Shown: one piece after another, positions 51,681-60,801 of the stretch
Position numbering within the stretch: the first letter of the stretch is position 1
Layout of the letters: each line of letters starts with the position of its first letter
Assembly (NCBI RefSeq): GCF_900106065.1
Contig: NZ_LT629796.1
Location: 4,495,501 to 4,559,500, forward strand
Source: Pseudomonas mandelii
GTDB lineage: Bacteria > Pseudomonadota > Gammaproteobacteria > Pseudomonadales > Pseudomonadaceae
Direction of reading: 5' to 3'
DNA length: 64,000 nucleotides
Position numbers and translations under genes: made by a program
Notes under the pieces: model-generated
Told to the model about the DNA's origin: nothing
Databases searched by the model: none
What the model saw: the letters and a program-made list of their open reading frames with translations, nothing else

Positions 51681-52565
51681 TCACTTAGCGGCTTCGGTCA
51701 GGACCCGTGCGGGTTTCCATTGCGCCAATCCAATCCCCAGCAAAATCAATCCGCCGCCGACCGCGTGGTACAGGTGCAATGTTTCCCCCAGCAACACAAT
51801 CGCCAACACCGCGGTAAATAACGGGACCAGGTTCATCAGCACGGCGGTTTTTTCCGGCCCCAGGGTTTGCAGGCCTCGCATCCATAAGCCGGGTGCCAGC
51901 GCCGAGGCAAACAGACCCGCGAACAACACCAGCGGGACATTACTGGTTGTCAGGGCTATCGAAGGGGCCAGCAAAAAGGGCGGCACCAACAGCAGAGTGC
52001 CGCAGATTATTTGCACGTAAAGGCTTTCCCAGGTCGGCAATGGAATCTGCCAGCGCTTGACCAGCACGCAGTACAACGCGTACGACAGCGAGGCCAGCAA
52101 CATCATCAATTCCCCTCGGCCAACCCCGTGTGCCCAGAGCGAGGGCAGGTTGCCTGCGGCCAGCAACCACGTCAGCCCGGCAAACGACACCAGAGCGCCG
52201 ACCAATAACGTCACGGTCGGTCGGGTATTGAGCAGGGGAAAGGCGAGCAGCACGGTGAGCAGGGGCATTGTCGCCAGGATCAGACCCATGGAAGTGGCGC
52301 TGACAGTGTGCGCAGCGAAATACGCCAGCGACTGGTACAGCGACATGCCGAGCAAGCCCAGCAACCACAGCTTGGGCAGGTGCGGCCGAATCTGCCGCCG
52401 CAACCGCCAGACCCTGGGCAACAACACCGGTGACAACACCAGCAGCGCGACCAGCCAGCGGTAAAAGGAAATGGCGGCGGGGTCAATCACCCCAACCGAC
52501 AGGCGATTGACCACGGTACTGGCGGCCCAGATCAGTGTGGCAAGAACAGGGAACAGCAAGTTCAT
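51681..52565 (-). CDS. EamA/DMT-superfamily transporter
   Basis: A 294-residue inner-membrane protein with ten hydrophobic helices arranged as two EamA repeats (FPVLATLIWAASTVVNRLSV and GELMMLLASLSYALYCVLVK begin the halves). Members export or import small metabolites. The start is an ATG at 52565, one codon after a GTG. It is convergent with the kinase gene and 71 bp downstream of an SDR gene on the same strand. Confidence 0.87.
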   Translation of the reverse strand: MNLLFPVLATLIWAASTVVNRLSVGVIDPAAISFYRWLVALLVLSPVLLPRVWRLRRQIRPHLPKLWLLGLLGMSLYQSLAYFAAHTVSATSMGLILATMPLLTVLLAFPLLNTRPTVTLLVGALVSFAGLTWLLAAGNLPSLWAHGVGRGELMMLLASLSYALYCVLVKRWQIPLPTWESLYVQIICGTLLLVPPFLLAPSIALTTSNVPLVLFAGLFASALAPGLWMRGLQTLGPEKTAVLMNLVPLFTAVLAIVLLGETLHLYHAVGGGLILLGIGLAQWKPARVLTEAAK

Positions 52566-52636
52566 CACGGGTGCGCCAACGTTGAGGGTGCGCAGTGCGC
52601 AGTGCGCACCGGAGCGGTTATCGATGTGTAATCGCG

Positions 52637-53482
52637 TTATTCGCTGGCAGCGTTACGTGCGGCGATCGTCGCGGCAAAATCGCGTTTAAGGGTTGGGAAG
52701 TAGGCGATCTGTCCGCCCATGCCGCCGGCAATGTCGATCGAGGCGGCGCTGATGAAACTGGCATATTCGCTGGCGAGAAACAGTGCCATGCCGGCAACGT
52801 CTTCTGGTTTACCGTAGCGGCCGAGCGGTACGACCTTCATCACCATGGCATCGAATTCCTCGCGACTGACGCCCGGTCCCATTTCCTTGTAATGACGGTC
52901 CCACTGGCCGGTATCGATCCAGCCCATGTTCAGGCTGTTGACCAGGATATTGTCCTTGGGCAGCGACATGCCCAGCGAGCGGGAGAGGGCGATGCACGAT
53001 GCGCGGTTAATCACCGAAGGGATGCCGTCGGGCGTTGGAATCACCCCGGCCAGGGCGTTGATTTCGATGATCCGCCCCCAGCGCTGTTCACGCATGAACG
53101 GCACCACCGCCTGGACGAAGCGGAAATGCCCCATTTGCAGAATGTTGGCATGTTCGAGGATAACTTCCGGGGTCAGGGTGTCGAGGTTGCCGCCACGGCC
53201 TTGACCGGCGTTGTTCACCAATACATCGACCCCGCCCCACGCGTGTGCAACTTCAGCAACAAACGCCTTGACCCCCTCACTGTCCGTCACGTCGACAGCC
53301 CGGGCAATCACCGCCTGAGCGTGTTCCGCGAGTTGCGCGCCGACTTCGCGGACGTCTGCCTCGCTACGTGCGCATATCGCTACCCGTGCCCCTTCAGCGG
53401 CGAATGCCCGGGCGATGGCCAGACCAATGCCTCGGGAAGCGCCTGTGATGATCACGCGCTTGGCCCTCAAATCAATATTCAT
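52637..53482 (-). CDS. SDR-family oxidoreductase lacking the YxxxK pair
   Basis: A 281-residue SDR with an ordinary cofactor loop TGASRGIGLA and NNAGQG, but the active-site region reads IEINALAGVIPTP and PSVINRASCIALSRSL, so the catalytic Ser is Asn and Tyr-x3-Lys is missing. The C-terminal part is normal (SFISAASIDIAGGMGG). Such variants occur in SDR families of uncertain chemistry. It is divergent from DUF1302 copy 3, across a 420-bp promoter region containing a 20-bp inverted repeat. Confidence 0.8.
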   Translation of the reverse strand: MNIDLRAKRVIITGASRGIGLAIARAFAAEGARVAICARSEADVREVGAQLAEHAQAVIARAVDVTDSEGVKAFVAEVAHAWGGVDVLVNNAGQGRGGNLDTLTPEVILEHANILQMGHFRFVQAVVPFMREQRWGRIIEINALAGVIPTPDGIPSVINRASCIALSRSLGMSLPKDNILVNSLNMGWIDTGQWDRHYKEMGPGVSREEFDAMVMKVVPLGRYGKPEDVAGMALFLASEYASFISAASIDIAGGMGGQIAYFPTLKRDFAATIAARNAASE

Positions 53483-53902
53483 GGTGGCTCCTCTTGTTTT
53501 TTTTCTGCCGGTTCAACTGCCGTTTTTCCTGCGCAACGCCACGAGTTCTGTGGGTATGACAGGGCTATTGAAAGCCTAAAGCCGAATAGCGTCAAAGTTT
53601 ATTTGAACGTTTATTAGTTTTGTGTGCAGTATTTACCGGTTGGAGCACCTTTGCTGGAACGATTCTTCACTTTGACGGGTGTGCAATTCTATATAGAGAA
53701 TTGAAATCTTTATGTGGAATTTTATTTTGCGATCCGTTACGGTGACTTCAGCTGAGGAGGAAAGCGGTTCTGGATGCGTGCCAGACCTCTTGAGCGGACT
53801 GTCCAGGCGAGACATTCAACGATATTGTGGGGTTGCGCAAATCGCTGGAAGGACCGTTTGAACGCACATAGCGACTGAAAATAACAATAAAAGGTAGTGT
53901 GT
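53483..53902. promoter_or_regulatory. Divergent regulatory region with CAATTCT-N6-AGAATTG inverted repeat
   Basis: A 420-bp AT-rich region between the SDR and DUF1302 copy 3. The inverted repeat at 53684-53703 has perfect 7-bp arms CAATTCT/AGAATTG. Its core ATTCTATAT...GAAT recurs at 18129-18144 in another divergent promoter of the cluster, so a common regulator is likely. A CA-type stretch AAAATAACAATAAAA (53878-53892) lies directly before the AAGG ribosome-binding site of the DUF1302 gene. No ORF of note. Confidence 0.55.
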
Positions 53903-55564
53903 ATGAATCATAAGACCAAGCAGAGTCGGCTGGTACTGGCTCAAGGTGCGCTTACGCTGATGATGGTTGGGGGCGCTCAAGGCGTCATGGCGCTCTCGTT
54001 CGATCTGCCGAACCCCGACTATCGCCTGCGCTGGGACAACACAGTCCGCTACAACCTGGGCATGCGGACTGACAGTCAGGACAGTCGCATCATGAACACG
54101 CCGAACTTCGACGAGTCCGACGGCAAATTCGATAAAGGCGATATTGTTACAAATCGTCTCGATGTGTTGAGTGAACTCGACTTTTCCTACCTCAACGAGT
54201 GGGGCGGACGCCTCAGTGGTGCAGGCTGGTTCGACCAGGCATATAACGATCACGATGTGAAAAGTAACGTGCCCGGCTACGCCACCAGCTATCACAACAA
54301 CCGCTACAGCGATGAAGTGAAACGCTACATGAACGGCCCTTCGGGAGAGATTCTCGATGCCTTCGTCTGGCGCAACTTCAACATCGGCGAGACACCGGTC
54401 AACCTGAAAGTCGGTCGGCATACCAACTACTGGGGTGAGAGCTTGCTGTTCGGCGCACACGCCGTTTCCTACTCCCAGGCACCCAGCGATGGTGTGAAAG
54501 CCTCGACCAGTCCGGGTATCGAAACCAAGGAAGTGTTCCTGCCGGTCGGGCAGATCTCGGCCAAGGCCCAGGTCACTGATCACCTCTCTGTTGCCGGTCA
54601 ATACTTCTATGAATGGGAGCCCACTCGCATTCCTTATGGTGGTACCTATTTCGGCGCGGCCGACCCATTGTTTGAAGGGCCGGACCAACTTCCAGTGGCG
54701 GCTAACGGAGCGACGTTGCAGCGTCAGGATTCGCGCTTCGGTCGCGATGGCAAAAACTGGGGTGTGATGGCCAAACTCAACGTTGAAGAAGTCGAATCGA
54801 CGTTCGGCGCCTACTATCGCCAGTTCGACGACTACCAGCCTTGGCTGGCCCCGCAGGTCAAAGCCGCACTCGGCTCGTATCGCGTGGTTTACCCACGAGG
54901 CGTGAAGCTGGCGGGTGTCAGTTTCGCTCGCGTATTCAACACGGTGGCGGTCGGCTCTGAACTGTCCTACCGCATGAACGGTGCCTTGAATGCCACCGGC
55001 GTCAGCGCGCTGGACGACGAAGGCCCGCGCGGCGACACCATTCACTTTATTGCCAACGCTGTTTACGGCGTGCCGCGTAACTTCATTTCGAACAACGGGA
55101 CCCTCGTCGGTGAGTTCGCCTACAGCCACTTGCAGCGCGTGACCGAACACGAAGAGCTCTATAAAGGTGTCGGAAAAGCCGCCTGCACCAACGCCAGAAC
55201 CCCAGGCATCGCCGGGTCCGGCAGTGAGTCGGATGGCTGCTCCTCGAAAGATTATTACGCGGTCGCGGTCAACTACACTCCGCAATACATCTCGATCTTC
55301 CCTTCCTGGGACATGGATGTACCTCTCACTGTCAATTACGGCCTGCATGGCAACGCACCAACAGCCGGTGGCGGCAGCGAAGGTGCGCTGTCTTACTCCG
55401 TTGGCGTCAAACTCACTTATGCCCAGTTGTATGAATTCGGCCTGCGTTATGCCGATACAGCGGCCCAACCGAAGAACCTGGCCAATGGCACCGTCGCCGG
55501 TAACGGTAACGTAGGTGGTGAAGACCGCGGCTGGCTGGCTTTTACCTTCAAGACCTCCTTCTGA
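53903..55564 (+). CDS. DUF1302 family outer-membrane protein (copy 3)
   Basis: A 553-residue predicted barrel with signal peptide (LTLMMVGGAQGVMA, mature LSFDLPNPDY), YRLRWDNTVRYNLGMRTDSQ and C-terminal GWLAFTFKTSF. It is very similar to copy 2 throughout, including NPDY/NPDF, DESDGKFDKGDIVTNR and the leader sequence. The ATG at 53903 is preferred over a GTG six bases earlier. It opens the operon DUF1302, DUF1329, YCF48-like, MMPL, VOC, hydratase, SDR, flavoprotein, which puts substrate handling at the envelope and CoA-ester enzymes on one transcript. Confidence 0.87.
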   Translation: MNHKTKQSRLVLAQGALTLMMVGGAQGVMALSFDLPNPDYRLRWDNTVRYNLGMRTDSQDSRIMNTPNFDESDGKFDKGDIVTNRLDVLSELDFSYLNEWGGRLSGAGWFDQAYNDHDVKSNVPGYATSYHNNRYSDEVKRYMNGPSGEILDAFVWRNFNIGETPVNLKVGRHTNYWGESLLFGAHAVSYSQAPSDGVKASTSPGIETKEVFLPVGQISAKAQVTDHLSVAGQYFYEWEPTRIPYGGTYFGAADPLFEGPDQLPVAANGATLQRQDSRFGRDGKNWGVMAKLNVEEVESTFGAYYRQFDDYQPWLAPQVKAALGSYRVVYPRGVKLAGVSFARVFNTVAVGSELSYRMNGALNATGVSALDDEGPRGDTIHFIANAVYGVPRNFISNNGTLVGEFAYSHLQRVTEHEELYKGVGKAACTNARTPGIAGSGSESDGCSSKDYYAVAVNYTPQYISIFPSWDMDVPLTVNYGLHGNAPTAGGGSEGALSYSVGVKLTYAQLYEFGLRYADTAAQPKNLANGTVAGNGNVGGEDRGWLAFTFKTSF

Positions 55565-55594
55565 TAAATCAAACAAGAATCGGAGAACGTGTTC

Positions 55595-56962
55595 ATGAAA
55601 CGTCCACTTGCATTAACTGCCGTCCTGATGAGTTTTGCGACCTGTAGCCTCACAGCCGCCGCTGCTGGCGACGCCTCGGACCTGGGTAAGAGCCTGACGC
55701 AGTTCGGAGCGATTCAGGCCGGTAACGCCGATGGCACGATCCCCGCTTACGAGGGCGGCCTGACCACCGCACCAGCGGGTTTCAAGCCCGACAGCGGGTT
55801 TTGGGTTGATCCGTTCAAGGATGAAAAACCCCTGTTTCGCATTGACGCCAAAAATGTCGACAAGTATGCGGACAAGCTCAGCGAAGGGCAGAAAACCCTG
55901 ATCAAGAAATACCCGACTTACTACATCGACATTTACCCAAGCCATCGCACCACCGCCTATCCCAAAGCGGTGCTCGATGCCACCGTGCGTAACGCCGGCA
56001 GCTGCACGATCCAGAAAGACGGCCTAGCCGTTGATCCATCCTGCCGTGGCGGCCTGCCGTTTCCGATTCCGAAGACCGGCAACGAAGTGATGTGGAACCA
56101 GCAGGTGCGCTACAAGATCGGCACCGGCTACTCGACCACGTCTTCGTCCAACAGCTGGGTAGTCGACGCCAACGGCTCGATCACCAAGACCGCCGAACAG
56201 GCGACATTCGAAGAAACCCCGTACTACCAGGTGACTCAAGCGGATCGCGATCCACTGATGTACGCCCGGGTGTTCTCGCGCAATGACTATCCGGCCCGGC
56301 GCTCCGGTGAAGTGGTGGTGCTCACTGACTTCCTCGATCCGTTGGCAAAGGCCCGTCGTTCGTTCAGTTATTCCCCAGGCCAGCGCCGGGTAAAACTGGC
56401 ACCGGAATTTGCATTCGATACGCCCGTGGCCAGCCAGGGCGGTGTGACGCTGTTCGACGAACTGCAAATGTTCTCCGGCAGCCAGGACCGCTTTGACTAC
56501 AAGCTGGTTGGTCGCAAGGAAATGTACATCCCGTACAACGCTTACAAGTTCTACTTTGGCGTCGGCAAGCAGGAAGATCAGTTCATGCCGCACCACGCCA
56601 ACCCGGCGAACGAGCGTTGGGAGCTGCATCGGGTGTGGGTCGTGGAAGCGACGTTGAAGCCGGGCATGCGCCACGTCTACAGCAAACGCACCTATTACCT
56701 GGATGAAGATACTTTCGGGGTCGGCCTGTATGACGCCTGGGACAAGAGCGGCGCGTTGTATCGCTCGATCTTCCTCAGCGGCGTTCAGCTCTACGACAAA
56801 AACATTCCCTACAACGTGAAAAACGTCGTGTATGACTTCAACAAAGGCATGTACGCGTTGCTCAACGATGGTTTGAAAGGCGGCTACAAGTTCATCGACA
56901 AACCACTCTCCGAGCGTGACATGAACCCTGAAGCCATTGTGGCCCGGGTCACCCAGCGCTGA
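55595..56962 (+). CDS. DUF1329 family periplasmic/outer-membrane protein (copy 3)
   Basis: A 455-residue secreted protein: signal LALTAVLMSFATCSLTAAAA, LTQFGAIQAGNADGTIPAYE, GLPFPIPKTGNEVMWNQQ and ANERWELHRVWVVEATLKPG. GGAG stands before the ATG at 55595; an AACAAGAA element (55572-55579) lies in the short spacer after DUF1302. It is nearly parallel in sequence to copy 2. A long imperfect hairpin follows the stop. Confidence 0.87.
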   Translation: MKRPLALTAVLMSFATCSLTAAAAGDASDLGKSLTQFGAIQAGNADGTIPAYEGGLTTAPAGFKPDSGFWVDPFKDEKPLFRIDAKNVDKYADKLSEGQKTLIKKYPTYYIDIYPSHRTTAYPKAVLDATVRNAGSCTIQKDGLAVDPSCRGGLPFPIPKTGNEVMWNQQVRYKIGTGYSTTSSSNSWVVDANGSITKTAEQATFEETPYYQVTQADRDPLMYARVFSRNDYPARRSGEVVVLTDFLDPLAKARRSFSYSPGQRRVKLAPEFAFDTPVASQGGVTLFDELQMFSGSQDRFDYKLVGRKEMYIPYNAYKFYFGVGKQEDQFMPHHANPANERWELHRVWVVEATLKPGMRHVYSKRTYYLDEDTFGVGLYDAWDKSGALYRSIFLSGVQLYDKNIPYNVKNVVYDFNKGMYALLNDGLKGGYKFIDKPLSERDMNPEAIVARVTQR

Positions 56963-56972
56963 TGTGATTTCG

Positions 56973-57020
56973 CCTGTCCTGCCTGCCGGTTTGCGCATCA
57001 AGCCGGGCAGGCAGAACAGG
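56973..57020 (+). terminator. Long stem-loop between DUF1329 and YCF48-like genes
   Basis: CCTGTCCTGCCTGCCGG (56973-56989) pairs with CCGGGCAGGCAGAACAGG (57003-57020) with one internal mismatch/bulge. No T-run follows, so an attenuator or mRNA-stability element that lowers expression of the downstream YCF48/MMPL genes is more likely than a full terminator. Confidence 0.5.
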
Positions 57021-57057
57021 TGAGTTTGCCACGCGGGATGGTTAAGGAATAAAAATA

Positions 57058-58188
57058 ATGACTAGCCCTTGCCCTGCTTCTTTTCTTCTTTCTACTTCGC
57101 GCCTGCTCCTGGCTGTCGCGTTGACGGTCGGCGCGAGCTCATTGCTGACAACGCCTGCCTACAGCGCCGCCGCGTTGTCGGCCGACTCGCTCGACGTGCC
57201 AGCGCAGCGGGTCGATGAACACCTGCCCGCACCCTTGCTGTCGGTCGCCACGGCGGGCAACACGATGATCGGCGTCGGCCTGCACGGGTTGATCCAGCGC
57301 TCCACCGATGAAGGCCGCACTTGGCAACAGGTCGCTAGCCCGGTGTCCAGCGATCTGGTGCAAGTACGGTTTCGCGGCGAGCGTGATGGCTGGATCGTCG
57401 GTCACGATGCGGTGGTCATGCACACCACCGACGGCGGTGAAAGCTGGCAAGTGCAACTCGACGGGCGCCGCCTGTTGACCTTGCTTAACGCTTACTACGG
57501 CCCTCGCGCTGAACAAGGCGATGAAGTCGCCGCCCAGATGCTCAAGGAAGTGGCGATGGCCGCCAGTACCTCGGCGACGCCGGACGTGTTGGCCGCACCC
57601 TTTCTCGATGTGATGTTCGATGAGCACGGCAGCGGGTTTGCCGTGGGTGCCTTCGGCATGTTGTTGCACAGCACGGACGACGGCCAGAACTGGCAACCGT
57701 GGACCGAGCGCAGTGACAACGATCGGCGCATGCACCTGTATGGCCTGGCGGAACAGGCCGGCACTTTTTACATCGGCGGTGAGCAGGGTCTGCTGCTGCG
57801 CCTGGATGGTCAGCAACAACGTTTCGTGAAAATCGATACGCCCTACACAGGCACGTACTTCGGCGTGCGCGCCTTCGACGGTCTGCTGCTGGCGTACGGA
57901 CTGCGCGGCAATCTGTTTGCCAGCCGTGATGACGGCCAGCAGTGGCAGCCGGTGGCAACCAATCTCAATAGCAGCCTCGTCAGCATCGTCGAGCAGGGTG
58001 ATGCCTTGATCGTCGTGAGCCAGGGTGGGCAACTGGTCAGTGTTGACCGGCAGAGTTTGCAGGTCACGCCGCTGGCAGACGCGCGGGTAGGCGAGGTGTA
58101 TGCAGCCAGTGCCACCAAACAGGCTGGGAGCCTGCTTGTCACGCGCTTCAGCGGCGCCAAGGTCATCGATATCGCCCAGGCCAACTAA
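57058..58188 (+). CDS. YCF48/BNR-repeat family periplasmic protein
   Basis: A 376-residue secreted beta-propeller protein. Signal peptide LLLAVALTVGASSLLTTPAYSA, then several BNR/YCF48-type repeats recognisable as STDEGRTWQQV, TTDGGESWQVQ, STDDGQNWQPW and SRDDGQQWQPV, roughly 40-100 residues apart. Outside photosystem II, such proteins are encoded next to DUF1302, DUF1329 and MMPL genes and probably assist the transport complex. An AATAAAAATAA stretch precedes the ATG. It lies 35 bp before the MMPL gene. Confidence 0.85.
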   Translation: MTSPCPASFLLSTSRLLLAVALTVGASSLLTTPAYSAAALSADSLDVPAQRVDEHLPAPLLSVATAGNTMIGVGLHGLIQRSTDEGRTWQQVASPVSSDLVQVRFRGERDGWIVGHDAVVMHTTDGGESWQVQLDGRRLLTLLNAYYGPRAEQGDEVAAQMLKEVAMAASTSATPDVLAAPFLDVMFDEHGSGFAVGAFGMLLHSTDDGQNWQPWTERSDNDRRMHLYGLAEQAGTFYIGGEQGLLLRLDGQQQRFVKIDTPYTGTYFGVRAFDGLLLAYGLRGNLFASRDDGQQWQPVATNLNSSLVSIVEQGDALIVVSQGGQLVSVDRQSLQVTPLADARVGEVYAASATKQAGSLLVTRFSGAKVIDIAQAN

Positions 58189-58223
58189 CGCCGTCGGCAC
58201 GATTCCCCTACGAGAAAGAAAAA

Positions 58224-60755
58224 ATGGTCGAGCAAAAATTCAACAGCGGGATGCCAGTGATTGCCAACCTGGAGGACTTTGACAAAAACTCCGGTGGCTG
58301 GTTTGAACGGGTCATTTTCCGTCATCGCATGGTGGTCGTCGTTGCCTGCTTGCTCGCCACGGTGGTGTTGGGCTTCTTTGCTACACGGCTTCAGGTGAAT
58401 GCCAGCTTCGAGAAAATGATTCCCAGCTCCAGCCCGTACATCAAGAATTACCTGGCCTATAAAAACCAGTTACCGGGCCTGGGTAACAGCATTCGCGTAG
58501 TGGTGGAAAACAAATCCGGTGATATCTACGACGCCGACTATCTGCTGGCGCTGCAAAAGGTCAACGACACCCTGTACCTGATTCCGGGAATCGACCGCTC
58601 CTGGATGAAATCGCTGTGGATGCCCATCGTTCGCTGGAAAGAAGTGACGGAGGAGGGCATTGATGGCGGTGCGGTCATGCCATCGGATTACGACGGCAGC
58701 GACAAGTCAATCAAGGCCCTGCGCCGCAATATCATGCGCTCCGGGATCATTGGCAACCTGGTGGCCAACGACGGTCAGTCGAGCATGATCGTCGCGCCGC
58801 TGCTCGATACCAATCCGCAGACCGGGCAACCCCTGGATTACGGTGATTTTTCCAAGCAGCTGGAAGCGCAGATTCGCTCGCTGGAAAGTGACAAGGTGGG
58901 CATCCACATTGTCGGTTTCAGCAAGCTGGTCGGCGACCTGATCGACGGCCTGTATTCGGTCATGCTGTTCTTTGGCGCATCGGTACTGATCGCCGGGTTG
59001 TTCGTCTATTTCTATACCCGCTGCCTGCGCAGCACGTTGCTGCTGGTGAGCGTGGCGGTGGCGGGGGTGGTGTGGCTGCTGGGTTTGATGCAAATCCTCG
59101 GTTACGAACTGGACCCTTACTCGATCCTGGTGCCGTTCCTGATTTTTGCCATCGGGATTTCCCATGGCACACAAAAAATGAACGGCATTCTTCAGGACAT
59201 TGGCCGTGGCACCCATAAATACATCGCTGCGCGCTATACCTTCCGCCGTTTGTTTCTCACCGGCCTGACGGCGCTCCTGACCAATATCGTCGGTTTTGCC
59301 GTGCTGGTGATCATTGATATCCCGGTGATCCGCGACCTGGCCCTGACCACCAGCATCGGTGTCGCCGTGCTGATTTTCACTAAACTACTGCTGATTCCGG
59401 TGGCGCTGTCGTACCTGGGCGTCAGTAAGAAAGCCGCGCGTATTGCCATCGCCAAAGATCAGGCGGGCGCAGAAAATCGGGGCTTGCTCGGGCACCTCTG
59501 GCACAGTCTCGACCGCTTCACCGAACGTCCGTGGGCCACGGCGGTCATCGCCTTGTCGCTGCTGGTGACCTTGGGTTGCAGTGTGGTGATGATGCACCTC
59601 AAGGTGGGCGATCTGGACCCCGGCGCGCCCGAGTTGCGCGCGGATTCGCGCTACAACCTCGACAATGCCTACATCACCAGTCACTACGGACTTTCCAGTG
59701 ACCAGTTTGTGGTCATCATGAAGACCAACGAAGACAGCTGCCGTCTGTACCAGTCGCTGCAAAGTATGGACAAACTGGCCTGGCGCCTGCGCCAGACGCC
59801 CGGTGTACAGACGACCCAGTCGCTGGCCGAAACCGTGCGGATGATCAGCTCTGGCATGGCTGAAGGCAGCCCTAAATGGCTGACCATCAGCCGTGACCAG
59901 GCGATCACCAACTCGGCGGTGGATGCGGCGATGATTTCTGCTCCGGGGATCACCAACCAGCAGTGCTCGGTCACTCCATTGATCGCCTACCTGGCCGATC
60001 ACAAAGCGGACACCCTGAGCCGGGTTTTGAAGGTCTCAGAAGAGTTTGCCAAGGAAAATAACAGTCCTGCTGGCGCTGAACAGCCCGTGGAATTCCTCTT
60101 GGCCGCAGGAAATGCCGGCATCGAAGCCGCCACCAACATCGAGGTAGAGAAGGGCATCATCACCATGTACCTGGCGGTGTATGGCGCTACGGCCTTGCTC
60201 TGCCTGCTGACCTTCCGCAGTTGGCGCGCAACGTTGGTGGCACTGATTCCTTTGCTGATGACCACGATCATCTGCAAGGCGCTGATGGTCTGGTTGGGCA
60301 TCGGCCTGAAAGTGGCGACCTTGCCGGTCATCGCCGTGGGTGTCGGTGTCGGGGTCGACTACGCGTTGTATCTGCTCAGTGTGCAACTGGCCGTGCAGGA
60401 ACGCGGTGGCAGCCTGGCGGTTGCGTATCGCCGCTCGCTTGACTTCACCGGTCGTGTCGTTGCACTCGTTGGCCTGACCATGGCCGCCGGGGTGATTACC
60501 TGGGCCTGGTCGCCGATCAAGTTTCAGGCGGACATGGGCATTCTGCTGACCTTCATGTTCCTGTGGAACATGCTCGGTGCGCTGGTGCTGATACCGGCCC
60601 TCTCGCACTACCTGCTCAACCCTAAAGGCAACTCCAAGGCCGGCGTGACCCTCGATCTGGAGGACGCGCGCGCCCAGCAGGAACCGCGCAAACCCGCGGC
60701 TGGCGCACCTGCACCCCAATTGACTGAGCTCGCCTTACCCCGGCGCGTCCGCTGA
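58224..60755 (+). CDS. MMPL/RND-superfamily transporter
   Basis: An 843-residue inner-membrane protein with the RND layout: TM1 (VVVVACLLATVVLGFFA), a large periplasmic loop (FEKMIPSSSPYIKNYLAYKN...), a block of five helices including ILVPFLIFAIGISHGTQKM, a second loop with Cys residues and a second block of six helices (PVIAVGVGVGVDYALYLLSV). It is of the MMPL/hydrophobe type without an adaptor gene, and probably moves the hydrophobic substrate or a lipid-like intermediate, together with the YCF48 and DUF1302/1329 proteins. Confidence 0.88.
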   Translation: MVEQKFNSGMPVIANLEDFDKNSGGWFERVIFRHRMVVVVACLLATVVLGFFATRLQVNASFEKMIPSSSPYIKNYLAYKNQLPGLGNSIRVVVENKSGDIYDADYLLALQKVNDTLYLIPGIDRSWMKSLWMPIVRWKEVTEEGIDGGAVMPSDYDGSDKSIKALRRNIMRSGIIGNLVANDGQSSMIVAPLLDTNPQTGQPLDYGDFSKQLEAQIRSLESDKVGIHIVGFSKLVGDLIDGLYSVMLFFGASVLIAGLFVYFYTRCLRSTLLLVSVAVAGVVWLLGLMQILGYELDPYSILVPFLIFAIGISHGTQKMNGILQDIGRGTHKYIAARYTFRRLFLTGLTALLTNIVGFAVLVIIDIPVIRDLALTTSIGVAVLIFTKLLLIPVALSYLGVSKKAARIAIAKDQAGAENRGLLGHLWHSLDRFTERPWATAVIALSLLVTLGCSVVMMHLKVGDLDPGAPELRADSRYNLDNAYITSHYGLSSDQFVVIMKTNEDSCRLYQSLQSMDKLAWRLRQTPGVQTTQSLAETVRMISSGMAEGSPKWLTISRDQAITNSAVDAAMISAPGITNQQCSVTPLIAYLADHKADTLSRVLKVSEEFAKENNSPAGAEQPVEFLLAAGNAGIEAATNIEVEKGIITMYLAVYGATALLCLLTFRSWRATLVALIPLLMTTIICKALMVWLGIGLKVATLPVIAVGVGVGVDYALYLLSVQLAVQERGGSLAVAYRRSLDFTGRVVALVGLTMAAGVITWAWSPIKFQADMGILLTFMFLWNMLGALVLIPALSHYLLNPKGNSKAGVTLDLEDARAQQEPRKPAAGAPAPQLTELALPRRVR

Positions 60756-60801
60756 CTAATAGCCGGGCACAGACCTGGCTGGCAACTGCAAGGAGAGAAC
60801 A

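Noticed and set aside
53816..55576. 586-codon minus-strand frame opposite DUF1302 copy 3
   Set aside because: Antisense shadow; similar shadows appear opposite the other DUF1302/DUF1329 genes, as expected from conserved codon use.
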